NCBI GenBank assembly: GCA_045537915.1
Contig: JAZSQK010000065.1
Span: 1 to 64,000 of the forward strand
From: SFWF01 sp045537915
Lineage (GTDB): Bacteria; Bacillota; Clostridia; Oscillospirales; Acutalibacteraceae
Direction of reading: 5' to 3'
Length of the DNA: 64,000 bases
Of the stretch, positions 23,797-32,501 are shown in pieces. Made by a program: the position numbers and the translations under genes. A model generated the notes under the pieces. The model had not been told where the DNA came from, ran no database searches, and saw only the letters and a list, made by a program, of their open reading frames with translations. Numbering within the stretch: the stretch's first letter is position 1; each line of letters begins with the position of its first letter.

Positions 23797-24501
23797 CTAC
23801 TTAGATGAAATATGATCCAAGTCAGGAATTACACCCAACACAGGAAGGTCAAGCTTTCTGACTATATCATCAGCCGATTTAACCTTATTATCCAAAACTC
23901 TGACAAATACAAAAATTACATAGGTACCAAAAAGACCAATTGCAAAAGCAAGAAGGGTTATTCTGGTAACATTAGGGCTGATAGGCGAGGACGAAACCAC
24001 AGGAATATCAACCGACAGAATTCTGCCCGATGAAATATCTTTATTCTCGTTAATTATTTGCGGAGCAAGCTCAACTATTTTTTCGATAGTTTTCAATGCC
24101 TTAGCAGGATCCTCATCAATATAACTAAGCTGTAAAATCTGTGTGTTTTCAATTACACGAATTGAAAGCTTTGATACAACAGAACCATAACTTTCGTCAA
24201 GTCCAAGCTCATCTATAACCGGCTCAATAACCGTATTTGTTTTTATTACTTCCGCAAAGGTTAAAGCCAACTGCTTAGCAACACTAAGCTGAGCGCTTGA
24301 AATTGTAGCGCTCGTGTCACTACGGGTATCCACCATCATTTTTGCAGAGGCTCTATACTGAGGAATCATAAAGAAATTACTGTACACAAAGCCAATCACG
24401 GCTGCCAGAATTCCAACCAAAAGAACAACCAACCATCTAACCTTTAAAACAGTCAATAAGTCGCCGATATTAAGAATTCCGTCCTTAGTATTTTGTTCCA
24501 C
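23797..24501 (-). CDS. Chain-length determinant / BY-kinase activator (CpsC/YwqC, Wzz domain)
   Basis: A 234-residue protein with two membrane helices, near residues 23-45 and 180-202, flanking an extracellular Wzz domain (PQYRASAKMMVDTRSD onward). The short cytoplasmic C-terminus (about residues 203-234) would stimulate the partner kinase. It starts with GTG at 24501 with a weak SD, and lies 12 bp before the kinase gene. Confidence 0.92.
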   Translation of the reverse strand: MEQNTKDGILNIGDLLTVLKVRWLVVLLVGILAAVIGFVYSNFFMIPQYRASAKMMVDTRSDTSATISSAQLSVAKQLALTFAEVIKTNTVIEPVIDELGLDESYGSVVSKLSIRVIENTQILQLSYIDEDPAKALKTIEKIVELAPQIINENKDISSGRILSVDIPVVSSSPISPNVTRITLLAFAIGLFGTYVIFVFVRVLDNKVKSADDIVRKLDLPVLGVIPDLDHISSK

Positions 24502-24537
24502 TTATTTCAGCCCTTTCATAAACCCAAATTCTTATTT

Positions 24538-24566
24538 ATTATATAATACTTTATCGTGTTTGTCAA
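24538..24566 (-). promoter_or_regulatory. Promoter of the Wzz/BY-kinase pair
   Basis: Minus strand -35 TTGACA (24561-24566), 17-bp spacer, -10 TATAAT (24538-24543): full consensus. Confidence 0.85.
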
Positions 24567-24606
24567 TCGCATATCTTTAAAATATTGTAATATATATTTA
24601 TAAAAA

Positions 24607-24628
24607 GGACGGCTTAGCCAAGCCGTCC
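24607..24628 (-). terminator. Terminator of the GntR-ABC operon
   Basis: Minus strand stem GGACGGCTT / AAGCCGTCC followed by TTTTT, 6 bp after the permease stop. Confidence 0.9.
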
Positions 24629-24634
24629 CTCTAT

Positions 24635-26380
24635 TTATTCTGCGAATGTATATCCTTCTATTATTGCTCTGGTTTTTGTAAAGCTTGTCGGAATGGTTAG
24701 AACCGTGTTGTAATAATTCTGGCTTACTCCGTAGAGCTCTATTAAATCGCAAGGCTCATAAAAAGCCTCTTTTTCAGCTGCTCTTAGCTCCTCGGCATAG
24801 GTTGCCATCAGCTCTGCGGCCTGGCTTTTCAGAATTGCCGTAGATAGCCCTTTTTGATCGCCGCTTCCGCTTGTGTAGTAGACATTTACACCTTCTTTAG
24901 AACTGTCCACACGAGAAAATCTCGCAAGATACTCCTCGCTTAGCATATATCTGATAAACAGTTCTTCATATTCTGTTCCGTATAGGTTAAAGTATCTTCT
25001 TGTAACCTTTCTGCCGCTTTTCAGGGTATATTCAAAGCGAATTCCCGTAATTGAATTTGCCAGGGTGTAATAACCCTTTTCGTCAATTTTCTCATCATCT
25101 TCTAAGTCGCTTTTCTCTGCGCCTTCTATTTCATACTTAAGGGCTGCTTTATGAATATCAAGAATTATATCAAAATTATCGTAGAAAACCGCTTCGCTGC
25201 TATTTCCTACTGAGATTGAAACGATATCCTCAGCCTTTGGTATATACTTCTCCGCATAGCCCGAGCAAAAAATCAGACAAACGCAAAGGAATATGGATAT
25301 AGCAACTGCGCAAACGCCCCTTATTACCGATATTTTGACCGTTTTAAAGCCTCTTGAAAAGATGACACCCGCCGTAATCGAGCAAAGTATTGCGCCGATT
25401 ACGAAGAAGACCCAGAATTCAAAGGAAGAAAAGCCTCGTCCTGTGAAAATATAGGCCAATAAGTATCCGCCTACAACCGAAACCAAAAATGAGATTATAT
25501 GGGGAACAAATCTGAAAGAATAGGCCTCCCCTGCAGTTTCGCTTTTGCGCACCTTGAAAAGCTTTGAAATCAGAAGGCCTAAAACCGCTATCAGAATAAG
25601 GGTTATAGTAACCGTGATAAAGTTAAATTCCGAGCCTACCTTCCAAAAGTTTTCTCTAATAGGTGTTGCATAATTGTCGGCTAACTGAGCCACCGTAACA
25701 CCCGCAAAAATAAAGGGAGAAGTGTATCTGTAAGCAAGATAATTGTCATTCCAAACAACGCCGACAGCCATATTATCAAGCCAGTTTATGCCTATGGTAT
25801 AAATAATAGGTATAGCCGCCGTTACTGCGCCTATCGCAATTATAAAATCGACTACCGTTCCCGACAGAACCGCAAAAACCGAGGTGTATAGTGTGGATAA
25901 AAACAGCATCACAAGCATAGCGAAAAATGTCATAATTACTGTAGCCGTATCAACACCATCTATGTGCGGCATAAAGTTTATTATCGCCAGACTTGCAAAG
26001 CATATGACCATTGCAAATGCTGCGCCTATAAATGACGGTATTACCCTCAAAAAGATAAGCTGATTTCTGGTAAGCGGCAGAGCGTGAAAAACATCTCCCG
26101 CCTTTTTTGAATTAAGGAAATTCAGATTAACGGTAGTTAGCAAAACCATCAGTGCGAGTGATATTATAAAAATAGCAAGTGAAAAGCCTACAAAATAATC
26201 CTGCATATTAACCGATCTGCTATATTCCAACCTCGTGCTTATTTCATTAAGCAGTACTCCGGGGCATACCAGCAGACTAAAGGCAGTTACAAGCAGGGTT
26301 AACGGCGTCTGCTTTTTAAGGGTGAACAGGAAAAAGTTTGACGGTGGACAAAACTTATTTAAGGATCTTTTTAACATCAT
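24635..26380 (-). CDS. ABC-2-like transporter permease of a GntR-linked module
   Basis: A 581-residue membrane protein with about ten hydrophobic segments and a large hydrophilic region in the C-terminal third (about residues 400-560). The motif FHALPLTRNQLIFLRVIP near residues 100-117 is typical of permeases in YtrA/YtrB-type modules. The ATG at 26380 is chosen because GAGGG precedes it; a second in-frame ATG directly follows. It overlaps the ATPase gene by 26 nt. Substrate is unknown; related modules respond to cell-wall stress or export lipids/peptides. Confidence 0.85.
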   Translation of the reverse strand: MMLKRSLNKFCPPSNFFLFTLKKQTPLTLLVTAFSLLVCPGVLLNEISTRLEYSRSVNMQDYFVGFSLAIFIISLALMVLLTTVNLNFLNSKKAGDVFHALPLTRNQLIFLRVIPSFIGAAFAMVICFASLAIINFMPHIDGVDTATVIMTFFAMLVMLFLSTLYTSVFAVLSGTVVDFIIAIGAVTAAIPIIYTIGINWLDNMAVGVVWNDNYLAYRYTSPFIFAGVTVAQLADNYATPIRENFWKVGSEFNFITVTITLILIAVLGLLISKLFKVRKSETAGEAYSFRFVPHIISFLVSVVGGYLLAYIFTGRGFSSFEFWVFFVIGAILCSITAGVIFSRGFKTVKISVIRGVCAVAISIFLCVCLIFCSGYAEKYIPKAEDIVSISVGNSSEAVFYDNFDIILDIHKAALKYEIEGAEKSDLEDDEKIDEKGYYTLANSITGIRFEYTLKSGRKVTRRYFNLYGTEYEELFIRYMLSEEYLARFSRVDSSKEGVNVYYTSGSGDQKGLSTAILKSQAAELMATYAEELRAAEKEAFYEPCDLIELYGVSQNYYNTVLTIPTSFTKTRAIIEGYTFAE

Positions 26381-27254
26381 AACCCTCTGCCTCCATTTCA
26401 TAAATAAACAGTTCTTCAAGACTGGGTTCAATAGCCTCAGCAAAAATAGGTTCAAGAGAATTTATTCTCTCCATTATTTCCTCAAGCTCCCCTTTTACAA
26501 CCATTTGTATCAGTGAACCGGTCTTTTCAGCCTTCATAATATTAAGACCGTTAAACTTAATTTCAGGCGGTAACAGCTTAAACGCTGCCTGAATTTTATG
26601 TGTGTTTCCTCTTATCTTCTCAAGCCCGTCATTAAAGACTATCTTCCCCTTGTGTATCAGCGCAACATGGTCACACAGATCCTCAAGTTCTCTCAGATTA
26701 TGAGAAGATATTATTGCCGTCATCCCGCTGTTTTCAATTCCTTCAATAAGGAGGTTTTTAAGAACATTTCGCATTACAGGATCAAGTCCGTCAAAAGCCT
26801 CATCAAGCAGTAAATATTTAGGGTTTGTAGAGAGGGCCAGTATAAGCGCCGCCTGTCGTTGCATACCCTTTGACATATTCTCTATTTTGGCCGAATTATC
26901 AAGAGGAAATACCGAGGAAAGATAATCAAAACGCTCTCTGCTGAAGGACGAATACATACCCTCGTAAAAATTTGCCATTTCCTTTAAGTTTGCGCTTTTG
27001 AAAAAGTGAGGAAGGTCAGCAAGAAAGAATATCTTCGATTTGATTTCGGAATTATTCCAAACGCTGTAATTATCTACCGCTATTGTGCCGCCATCGGCAT
27101 AATAAACTCCCGCAATTATGCGCAGAAGTGTGGATTTTCCCGAGCCGTTTGAACCCACAAGGCCGTATATGCAACCCTCTTTTATTTCCAGATTAAGCTT
27201 ATCAAGGGCGCAAAAATCGCCGAATTTTTTTGTTAAATCAACAATTTTAATCAT
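26355..27254 (-). CDS. ABC transporter ATP-binding protein (YtrB-like)
   Basis: A 299-residue ABC ATPase. Walker A is GSNGSGKST (about residues 34-42), the signature is the variant MSKGMQRQ, Walker B is YLLLDEAFDGLDP and the switch His is in ISSHNLREL. The C-terminal extension of about 80 residues is usual for exporter-type ATPases of this group. GGAGGTC precedes the ATG at 27254. It overlaps the GntR gene by 8 nt and the permease by 26 nt, showing translational coupling. Confidence 0.92.
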   Translation of the reverse strand: MIKIVDLTKKFGDFCALDKLNLEIKEGCIYGLVGSNGSGKSTLLRIIAGVYYADGGTIAVDNYSVWNNSEIKSKIFFLADLPHFFKSANLKEMANFYEGMYSSFSRERFDYLSSVFPLDNSAKIENMSKGMQRQAALILALSTNPKYLLLDEAFDGLDPVMRNVLKNLLIEGIENSGMTAIISSHNLRELEDLCDHVALIHKGKIVFNDGLEKIRGNTHKIQAAFKLLPPEIKFNGLNIMKAEKTGSLIQMVVKGELEEIMERINSLEPIFAEAIEPSLEELFIYEMEAEGYDVKKILK

Positions 27255-27630
27255 TCTTCTGACCTCCATTTAAAAGCGAGTCAATTATGTCATGCAACTG
27301 ACTGCCGCTAAGTCCAGTCCGCACAGCATCCTCTGCCGCTTTTTTAAATTCATCTGCGGCGGCCGCCAGAACTGCAGCCGTTGCTGTTTCATCCCCCGAT
27401 ATGAAGGAGCCTTTTCCCGAGACCGAATAAATTACCCCGCTTGTTTCAAGTATGGCGTATGCCTTCTGAACGGTATTGGGATTTATATTCATCTGACCTG
27501 CCAAACTTCTGACACTTGGAAGCTTATCTCCGTCTTTAAGTACTCCCACCGCCTTAAGTCTTATGACCGAATTGACGATCTGGTCATATATCGGTACTCG
27601 GCTTCTGTAGTCTATAGTAAACACCGGCAT
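27247..27630 (-). CDS. GntR-family regulator, YtrA subfamily
   Basis: A 127-residue repressor. The winged helix reads VPIYDQIVNSVIRLKAVG, then LPSVRSLAGQMNINPNTVQKAY (about residues 38-59), ending in GKGSFIS, followed by a short C-terminal helical tail instead of a ligand domain, which defines the YtrA type. These proteins autoregulate and control the ABC genes that follow. An inverted repeat lies just upstream at 27657-27681. Confidence 0.93.
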   Translation of the reverse strand: MPVFTIDYRSRVPIYDQIVNSVIRLKAVGVLKDGDKLPSVRSLAGQMNINPNTVQKAYAILETSGVIYSVSGKGSFISGDETATAAVLAAAADEFKKAAEDAVRTGLSGSQLHDIIDSLLNGGQKND

Positions 27631-27656
27631 TCTCCCTTCTTAAGAATTGTGGCCCA

Positions 27657-27681
27657 ACCGTACTATAACGATTAGTACAGT
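27657..27681. promoter_or_regulatory. Putative GntR (YtrA-type) operator
   Basis: Plus-strand palindrome ACCGTACTA-N7-TAGTACAGT (8 of 9 positions symmetric), located 4-28 bp downstream of the -10 element, over the transcription start. Confidence 0.65.
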
Positions 27682-27684
27682 TAT

Positions 27685-27713
27685 ATAATACACTCTCCCC
27701 TACAGATTGTCAA
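27685..27713 (-). promoter_or_regulatory. Promoter of the GntR-ABC operon
   Basis: Minus strand -35 TTGACA (27708-27713), 17-bp spacer, -10 TATTAT (27685-27690). Confidence 0.8.
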
Positions 27714-27738
27714 GTAAAACTTTTATGGGGCAAAAAAA

Positions 27739-27763
27739 GACAGAGGATTTTTACTCCCCTGTC
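27739..27763 (-). terminator. Terminator of the HD/Na-Pi operon
   Basis: Minus strand stem GACAGGGGA / TCCTCTGTC (one G-U) with loop GTAAAAA, followed by TTTTTTT. Confidence 0.85.
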
Positions 27764-27771
27764 CTTTGCTT

Positions 27772-29526
27772 TTATTCAGATATACCGTACTTCTTGCTGT
27801 AGAAGTTGAAGTAATCGTTAAAGACCTTTTCGTTTCCGCCTTTAACGGTACGGAGGTATTTATGAATATCCATTTGATTATGAGAAAGTTCTAAAATGCA
27901 ACCCGCTATGTTTGAACAATGGTCGGATACTCGCTCAAGGTCGGTAAGCATATCGGACATCACAAATCCCAGTTCAATAGTACATTCGCCCTTTTGAAGT
28001 CTTTTAATATGAGCGCTCTTAATATTATCCTTCAAGGCGTCGACCACCTGCTCTAACGGCTCTACCTTAACTGCGCTTTCAAGACTGCCATTAACAAACG
28101 CATCCTTTGCCAGTTCTACTATCTCGTCAACTGCGCTGATAAGTGCAGAAAGGTCGCTTTTTGCCGAGCCTGAAAAATTGAGCTTTTTAGAATATATTTC
28201 TTCTGCCGATGCGGCAATATTTACGGCGTGATCCGAAATTCTCTCAAAATCTCCTATAATATGAAGAAGCTGAGCTGTTTCAACATTGTCCTCGTCGGTC
28301 AGTTCGCAAGCGGACACCTTTACAAGATATGAACCAAGCTTATCTTCATACTTATCAACCTTATCCTCAAGGCCCTTAACCTCTTCAAAGCCGTTATCAG
28401 AATAATCTCCAAGCAGCAGAAGAGATTTATGAAATGCCGACACTGATATACCTGCCATTGTTTCTGCAACTGCCCTGGAGCGCTCAACAGCAACGGAAGA
28501 TGTTGCGAGCAGACGGTCATCAAGCATCTCATACTGTTCTTTTTCTTTTGTATCCCTGACTGTAAGTGTTGCGAGGTTTGCAAGGAGTTTTGTGAAAGGC
28601 ATCCAAAGAACTGTACACAGGATGTTAAAGCTTGAGTGAACAACCGCTATTCCAAACTCATCTATCTGCATCGTATCAATAAAATAGAGCTTGAAAACTG
28701 GCTTTGCAATAGTAAAAAATATAAGTAAAACAACAGTTCCTATTATGTTAAAATACAAATGCACAAAGGCGGTTCTTTTTGCATTCTTGTTGGCTCCGAA
28801 GGATGCCAGAAGGGCAGTGACACAGGTGCCGATATTCTGTCCCATAATTATCGGTACTGCCGCCCCGAACTTTACGGCTCCTGTGCTGGATAAGGCCTGC
28901 AGTATACCGACCGATGCTGAAGAGCTTTGAATAATCGCAGTAAGTACCGCTCCTGCGAGAACGCCTAAAATCGGGTTTGTGAATAAGGTTAGAATGTTTG
29001 TAAACTCAGGAACATCCTTGAGCCCTGCAACCGCATTCGACATAAGCTCCATTCCTGTCATTAGGGTTGCAAAGCCTAAAAGAATAACCGCAGTGTCCTT
29101 CTTTTTATTACTCTTCGAGAACAACGTAATAGCTATTCCGATAAGAGCCAGTACAGGTACAAACGAATCAGGCTTGAACATTTCGACATACCAAGCACCT
29201 CCGTCGATGCCCGTAAGGCTTAAAATCCAAGCGGTAATGGTTGTTCCGATGTTAGCGCCCATAATAATTCCAATAGACTGACTGAGTGTCATAACACCCG
29301 AGTTGACAAAGCCGACCACCATTACGGTCGTTGCCGATGACGACTGAATAACAGCAGTTACAACCATTCCAAGCAAAAATCCCTTAAAGGTATTTCCGGT
29401 CATTTTTTCAAGGATTGTCTTAAGGCCGCTTCCCGCCTTTTTCTCCAGTGCATTGCCCATAAGCTGCATTCCAAAGAGGAAAAGGGCCAGTCCGCCTATT
29501 AAAGAAAGAATGTCTTTTATTCCCAT
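27772..29526 (-). CDS. Na/Pi cotransporter family protein with PhoU-like tail
   Basis: A 584-residue NptA-type transporter. The N-terminal half has two inverted membrane repeats, each with a QSSSA motif: TAVIQSSSATTVMVVGFV (about residues 57-74) and TAIIQSSSASVGIL (about 197-210), the signature of type II Na/phosphate transporters. The C-terminal 230 residues form a PhoU-like helical domain (IGDFERISDHAVNIA, LTDLERVSDHCSNIAG). It probably imports phosphate with sodium. AAAGGAG precedes the ATG; the HD gene lies 18 bp upstream in the same operon. Confidence 0.93.
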   Translation of the reverse strand: MGIKDILSLIGGLALFLFGMQLMGNALEKKAGSGLKTILEKMTGNTFKGFLLGMVVTAVIQSSSATTVMVVGFVNSGVMTLSQSIGIIMGANIGTTITAWILSLTGIDGGAWYVEMFKPDSFVPVLALIGIAITLFSKSNKKKDTAVILLGFATLMTGMELMSNAVAGLKDVPEFTNILTLFTNPILGVLAGAVLTAIIQSSSASVGILQALSSTGAVKFGAAVPIIMGQNIGTCVTALLASFGANKNAKRTAFVHLYFNIIGTVVLLIFFTIAKPVFKLYFIDTMQIDEFGIAVVHSSFNILCTVLWMPFTKLLANLATLTVRDTKEKEQYEMLDDRLLATSSVAVERSRAVAETMAGISVSAFHKSLLLLGDYSDNGFEEVKGLEDKVDKYEDKLGSYLVKVSACELTDEDNVETAQLLHIIGDFERISDHAVNIAASAEEIYSKKLNFSGSAKSDLSALISAVDEIVELAKDAFVNGSLESAVKVEPLEQVVDALKDNIKSAHIKRLQKGECTIELGFVMSDMLTDLERVSDHCSNIAGCILELSHNQMDIHKYLRTVKGGNEKVFNDYFNFYSKKYGISE

Positions 29527-29544
29527 TATGTCTCCTTTTAAGCC

Positions 29545-30204
29545 TTACAACAATGTTTGTTCATTTATTACCAATTTGAATTTAAGCCCAAGCTTTTCAG
29601 CCGCCTTTCTGCAAAGGACCATTCGACCGATAAATATTTCAAAATAATCCATAACCGAGCTTATACTAGTATCTATCCTAAGGTTAAGGGTTATTTCTTT
29701 ATTATCGTCACTGACAACAAGCTCGGAGCTTTCTACCGAATAGTTTACTCTATCGTGAATGTCAAAGGTTGACATATCCTCATTACGTACACGGCTGCGT
29801 CTTACATCGCTCTTATCCCCTAAAATCAGCGCCGCCGCAATAGGATTGACAGGTATTCCCGTTCCCTCGTCATGATTTCCGATAGCGGTCACGATAGTTG
29901 CATTTTCCTTTGCGGAAAATCCCAGATTATCAAGAATTCTGAAGGCCATAACTGCTCCGCTCTGGGAGTGATCGATACGGTTTATGAGGTTTCCTATATC
30001 GTGAAGATGACCGGCGATTTTCGCAAGTTCTATCTCTCTGGCAGGATATCCTAATCTGGTAAGTATATATGCCGCTGTTTCGGAAACCTTCGTTACATGA
30101 GCGAAGCTATGTTCTGTAAAGCCCAGAACCCGAAGGGATTCATCGGCAAGTGTGATGTAGGTTTTTATGTCGGGGTTTTCTTTTATTTTCTCGTATGATA
30201 ACAT
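29545..30204 (-). CDS. HD-domain phosphohydrolase
   Basis: A 219-residue HD-superfamily protein. Metal ligands are in HSFAHVTKV, GHLHDIGN (about residues 66-73) and GNHDEGTG (about 106-113). Such domains hydrolyse nucleotides or phosphodiesters; the target is unknown. The ATG at 30204 follows AAAAGGAG. The longer open frame to 30369 runs into the inverted-repeat element and is not credible. It is cotranscribed with the Na/Pi gene, and no promoter of its own is evident between the ATG and the repeat element. Confidence 0.87.
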   Translation of the reverse strand: MLSYEKIKENPDIKTYITLADESLRVLGFTEHSFAHVTKVSETAAYILTRLGYPAREIELAKIAGHLHDIGNLINRIDHSQSGAVMAFRILDNLGFSAKENATIVTAIGNHDEGTGIPVNPIAAALILGDKSDVRRSRVRNEDMSTFDIHDRVNYSVESSELVVSDDNKEITLNLRIDTSISSVMDYFEIFIGRMVLCRKAAEKLGLKFKLVINEQTLL

Positions 30205-30224
30205 ATTTTCTCCTTTTTTGTGTC

Positions 30225-30500
30225 TTAAGCTGAGAAGGAGTATCCGAACCCGATTTTCGCGAGCCGATTTCTCCCTCAGCTTTGTTAAAATACTCGCAAA
30301 TACGAAAGTATTCGCTGTGTTTTTGCCTCGCCGATGAAAAAATCGGCTACGAGAAAATTCTACGACCATAAAGTCGCGGAATTTTGTGTAATATGTGGTG
30401 CGGAGAAGTCCGTAAGGCTAACGCCTGCGGGCGACGACAAGCCGCATAGTGCCGAAATTCCGCACTTAAAGGCGGGTTCGGATACTCCTTCTCAGCTTAA
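30225..30500. repeat. 276-bp MITE-like element with perfect 28-bp terminal inverted repeats
   Basis: The 28 bp at 30225-30252 (starting TTAAGCTGAGAAGGAG) are the exact reverse complement of 30473-30500. Inside are smaller inverted repeats: GCCGAT/ATCGGC at 30330-30347 and GCGGAATTT/AAATTCCGC at 30376-30463. No transposase is encoded, so if mobile it is non-autonomous. The ends carry TTAA; a clear target duplication outside the repeats is not seen. An 80-codon open frame crosses it on the plus strand from 30334 and runs out into the pckG terminator, so it is not called as a gene. It fills the whole intergenic space between the HD gene and the pckG terminator. Confidence 0.8.
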
Positions 30501-30502
30501 AA

Positions 30503-30534
30503 AAATGCTTCATCCAAAACAAGATGAAGCATTT
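30503..30534 (-). terminator. pckG terminator
   Basis: Minus strand stem AAATGCTTCATC / GATGAAGCATTT with an 8-nt loop, followed by a T-tract whose last bases are the end of the inverted-repeat element. Confidence 0.9.
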
Positions 30535-30542
30535 AAAATCAT

Positions 30543-32321
30543 TTATTTAAGAGCAGCCTTAAGATTATCAAGCTGAACACGAAGCTCGTTCGGTAACTTG
30601 TCGCCGAACTTCTTGTAATGTTCTTCAATCTCAGCGGCTTCCTTTGTCCATACATCCTTATCAACGGTAAGAATATCCTTAAGGGTATCCATATCCATAT
30701 CAAGATCGGTAAGATCAATATCTTCAGGCTTCGGAACATAACCGATAGCCGTCTCGGTAGCGTCTGCCTTTCCTTCGCAGCGGTCAATAATCCAGTTAAG
30801 AACACGCATATTATCGCCAAATCCGGGCCAGATGAAGTTTCCTTCATCATCGGTTCTGAACCAGTTAACATTGAATATCTTGGGAGCCTTGTCACCAAGC
30901 TTTTTGCCCATCTCGAGCCAATGCTTGAAATAATCGCCCATATGGTATCCACAGAAGGGCAACATAGCCATAGGATCACGGCGAACAACACCTACTGCTC
31001 CGGCAGCTGCAGCGGTTGTTTCAGAAGCCATAGCAGAACCGACAAATACACCGTTCTCCCAACTCTTTGACTGGTATACAAGGGGTGCGCACTTTGCACG
31101 GCGACCTCCGAATACGATGGCCGAAATGCGAACTCCCTGTCCCTTATTAAACTCATCAGAAATACAGGGGCAGTTTTCTGCAGGTGCAGTGAAACGGGAG
31201 TTGGGATGGGCAGCGCAGGTGGATTTATCTGCCTTGTTAAACTTGGCAGGATCCCAGGGATTGCCCTTCCAATCAAGTGCATTCTCGGGGAGATTTTTAT
31301 TAAGTCCCTCCCACCAAACAGTATTGTCGTTCTTATCAAGAGCCACGTTTGTGAAGATTGTATTCTTCTTTGTAGACTCAAGAGCATTGAAGTTAGAATG
31401 TTCGTTGGTTCCGGGAGCAACGCCGAAGAAGCCGTTCTCGGGGTTAATGGCATAGAGATATCCGTCAGGTCCTATGCGCATCCAGGAAATATCGTCTCCG
31501 ACAGTCCAGATCTTGTAGCCTTTTTTGCGAAGATACTCGGGAGGAATGAGCATAGCAAGATTGGTCTTTCCGCAGGCAGACGGGAATGCAGCAGCAATGT
31601 ACTTAACCTCACCCTTAGGATTCTGAAGTCCAAGTATAAGCATATGCTCAGCCATCCAACCCTCTTTCCAGCCCTGGAAGGATGCAATACGAAGGGCAAA
31701 GCACTTCTTACCGAGAAGAACATTTCCGCCGTAACCCGAGTTTACAGAAATAATGGTGTTATCTTCAGGGAAGTGGCAGATATAACGGTTTTCGGGATCA
31801 ACATCACAGCGTGAATGAAGTCCACGTACCCAGTCATTCGAATCGCCGAGAACCTCGAGCACCTTTGAAGATACACGAGTCATAATAAGCATATTGAGAA
31901 CGACGTAAACCGAATCGGTAATCTCAATACCAATCTTTGCAAGGGGTGAGCCTATGGGGCCCATAGAATAAGGAATGATATACATTGTGCGGCCCTTATA
32001 GCTGCCTCTTGCTATTTTATAAAGTTTATCATACATCTCCTTGGGATCGCACCAGTTGTTTGTCGGTCCCGCAGTTTCCTTATCTGCAGTACAAATAAAG
32101 GTGCGGTCTTCAACACGGGCAACGTCGTTAGGATTTGTGCGGTGAAGGTAACATCCGGGAAGCTTTTCCTGATTGAGTTCAAAAAGCTCTCCTAATTTTA
32201 CTGCTTCACGACGAAGCTCCTCTCGCTGCTCATCGCTGCCGTCTACCCAAACGGTCTTGTCGGGAGAAAGCAGTTCTTTCATCTCCTCAAGCCATTTTAA
32301 TACTGTAGCGTTGTTTGTCAT
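30543..32321 (-). CDS. pckG: Phosphoenolpyruvate carboxykinase (GTP)
   Basis: A 592-residue GTP-dependent PEPCK. The kinase loop AAFPSACGKTNLAML (about residues 245-259) with the reactive Cys is the GTP-type signature; the PEP-binding segment YGGNVLLGKKCFALR and GVFVGSAMASETTAAA are also typical. It links oxaloacetate and PEP; in fermenting anaerobes it often runs toward CO2 fixation for succinate formation, which is inference here. AAAAGGAG precedes the ATG. It has its own promoter and terminator and is monocistronic. Confidence 0.97.
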   Translation of the reverse strand: MTNNATVLKWLEEMKELLSPDKTVWVDGSDEQREELRREAVKLGELFELNQEKLPGCYLHRTNPNDVARVEDRTFICTADKETAGPTNNWCDPKEMYDKLYKIARGSYKGRTMYIIPYSMGPIGSPLAKIGIEITDSVYVVLNMLIMTRVSSKVLEVLGDSNDWVRGLHSRCDVDPENRYICHFPEDNTIISVNSGYGGNVLLGKKCFALRIASFQGWKEGWMAEHMLILGLQNPKGEVKYIAAAFPSACGKTNLAMLIPPEYLRKKGYKIWTVGDDISWMRIGPDGYLYAINPENGFFGVAPGTNEHSNFNALESTKKNTIFTNVALDKNDNTVWWEGLNKNLPENALDWKGNPWDPAKFNKADKSTCAAHPNSRFTAPAENCPCISDEFNKGQGVRISAIVFGGRRAKCAPLVYQSKSWENGVFVGSAMASETTAAAAGAVGVVRRDPMAMLPFCGYHMGDYFKHWLEMGKKLGDKAPKIFNVNWFRTDDEGNFIWPGFGDNMRVLNWIIDRCEGKADATETAIGYVPKPEDIDLTDLDMDMDTLKDILTVDKDVWTKEAAEIEEHYKKFGDKLPNELRVQLDNLKAALK

Positions 32322-32384
32322 TATTTATTCTCCTTTTTAGACAATTATAAATCAGCTCTTTAAAAGCCAATTTACACCAATTAC

Positions 32385-32413
32385 ATTATAACTATTATTT
32401 GCCATAAAATCAA
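32385..32413 (-). promoter_or_regulatory. pckG promoter
   Basis: Minus strand -35 TTGATT (32408-32413), 17-bp spacer, -10 TATAAT (32385-32390), giving a leader of about 55 nt. Confidence 0.75.
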
Positions 32414-32459
32414 TAAAATTTAACACAAATTTAAGATTTGTTCAAAAAAGCACAAAAAA

Positions 32460-32496
32460 GCGCCGTCGAACCATTCAATTTTGGTTTCAACGACGC
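32460..32496 (-). terminator. Terminator of the S26-like peptidase gene
   Basis: Imperfect stem on the minus strand pairing GCGTCGTTGAAACC with GGTTCGACGGCGC, followed by TTTTTTGTGC. Confidence 0.75.
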
Positions 32497-32501
32497 ATTT
32501 T

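Noticed and set aside
30334..30576. 80-codon plus-strand open frame with two Cys (FCVICGAEK)
   Set aside because: It starts within the inverted-repeat element and runs through its right repeat and the pckG terminator into the 3' end of pckG on the opposite strand; no SD and no family. Treated as a by-product of the repeat.
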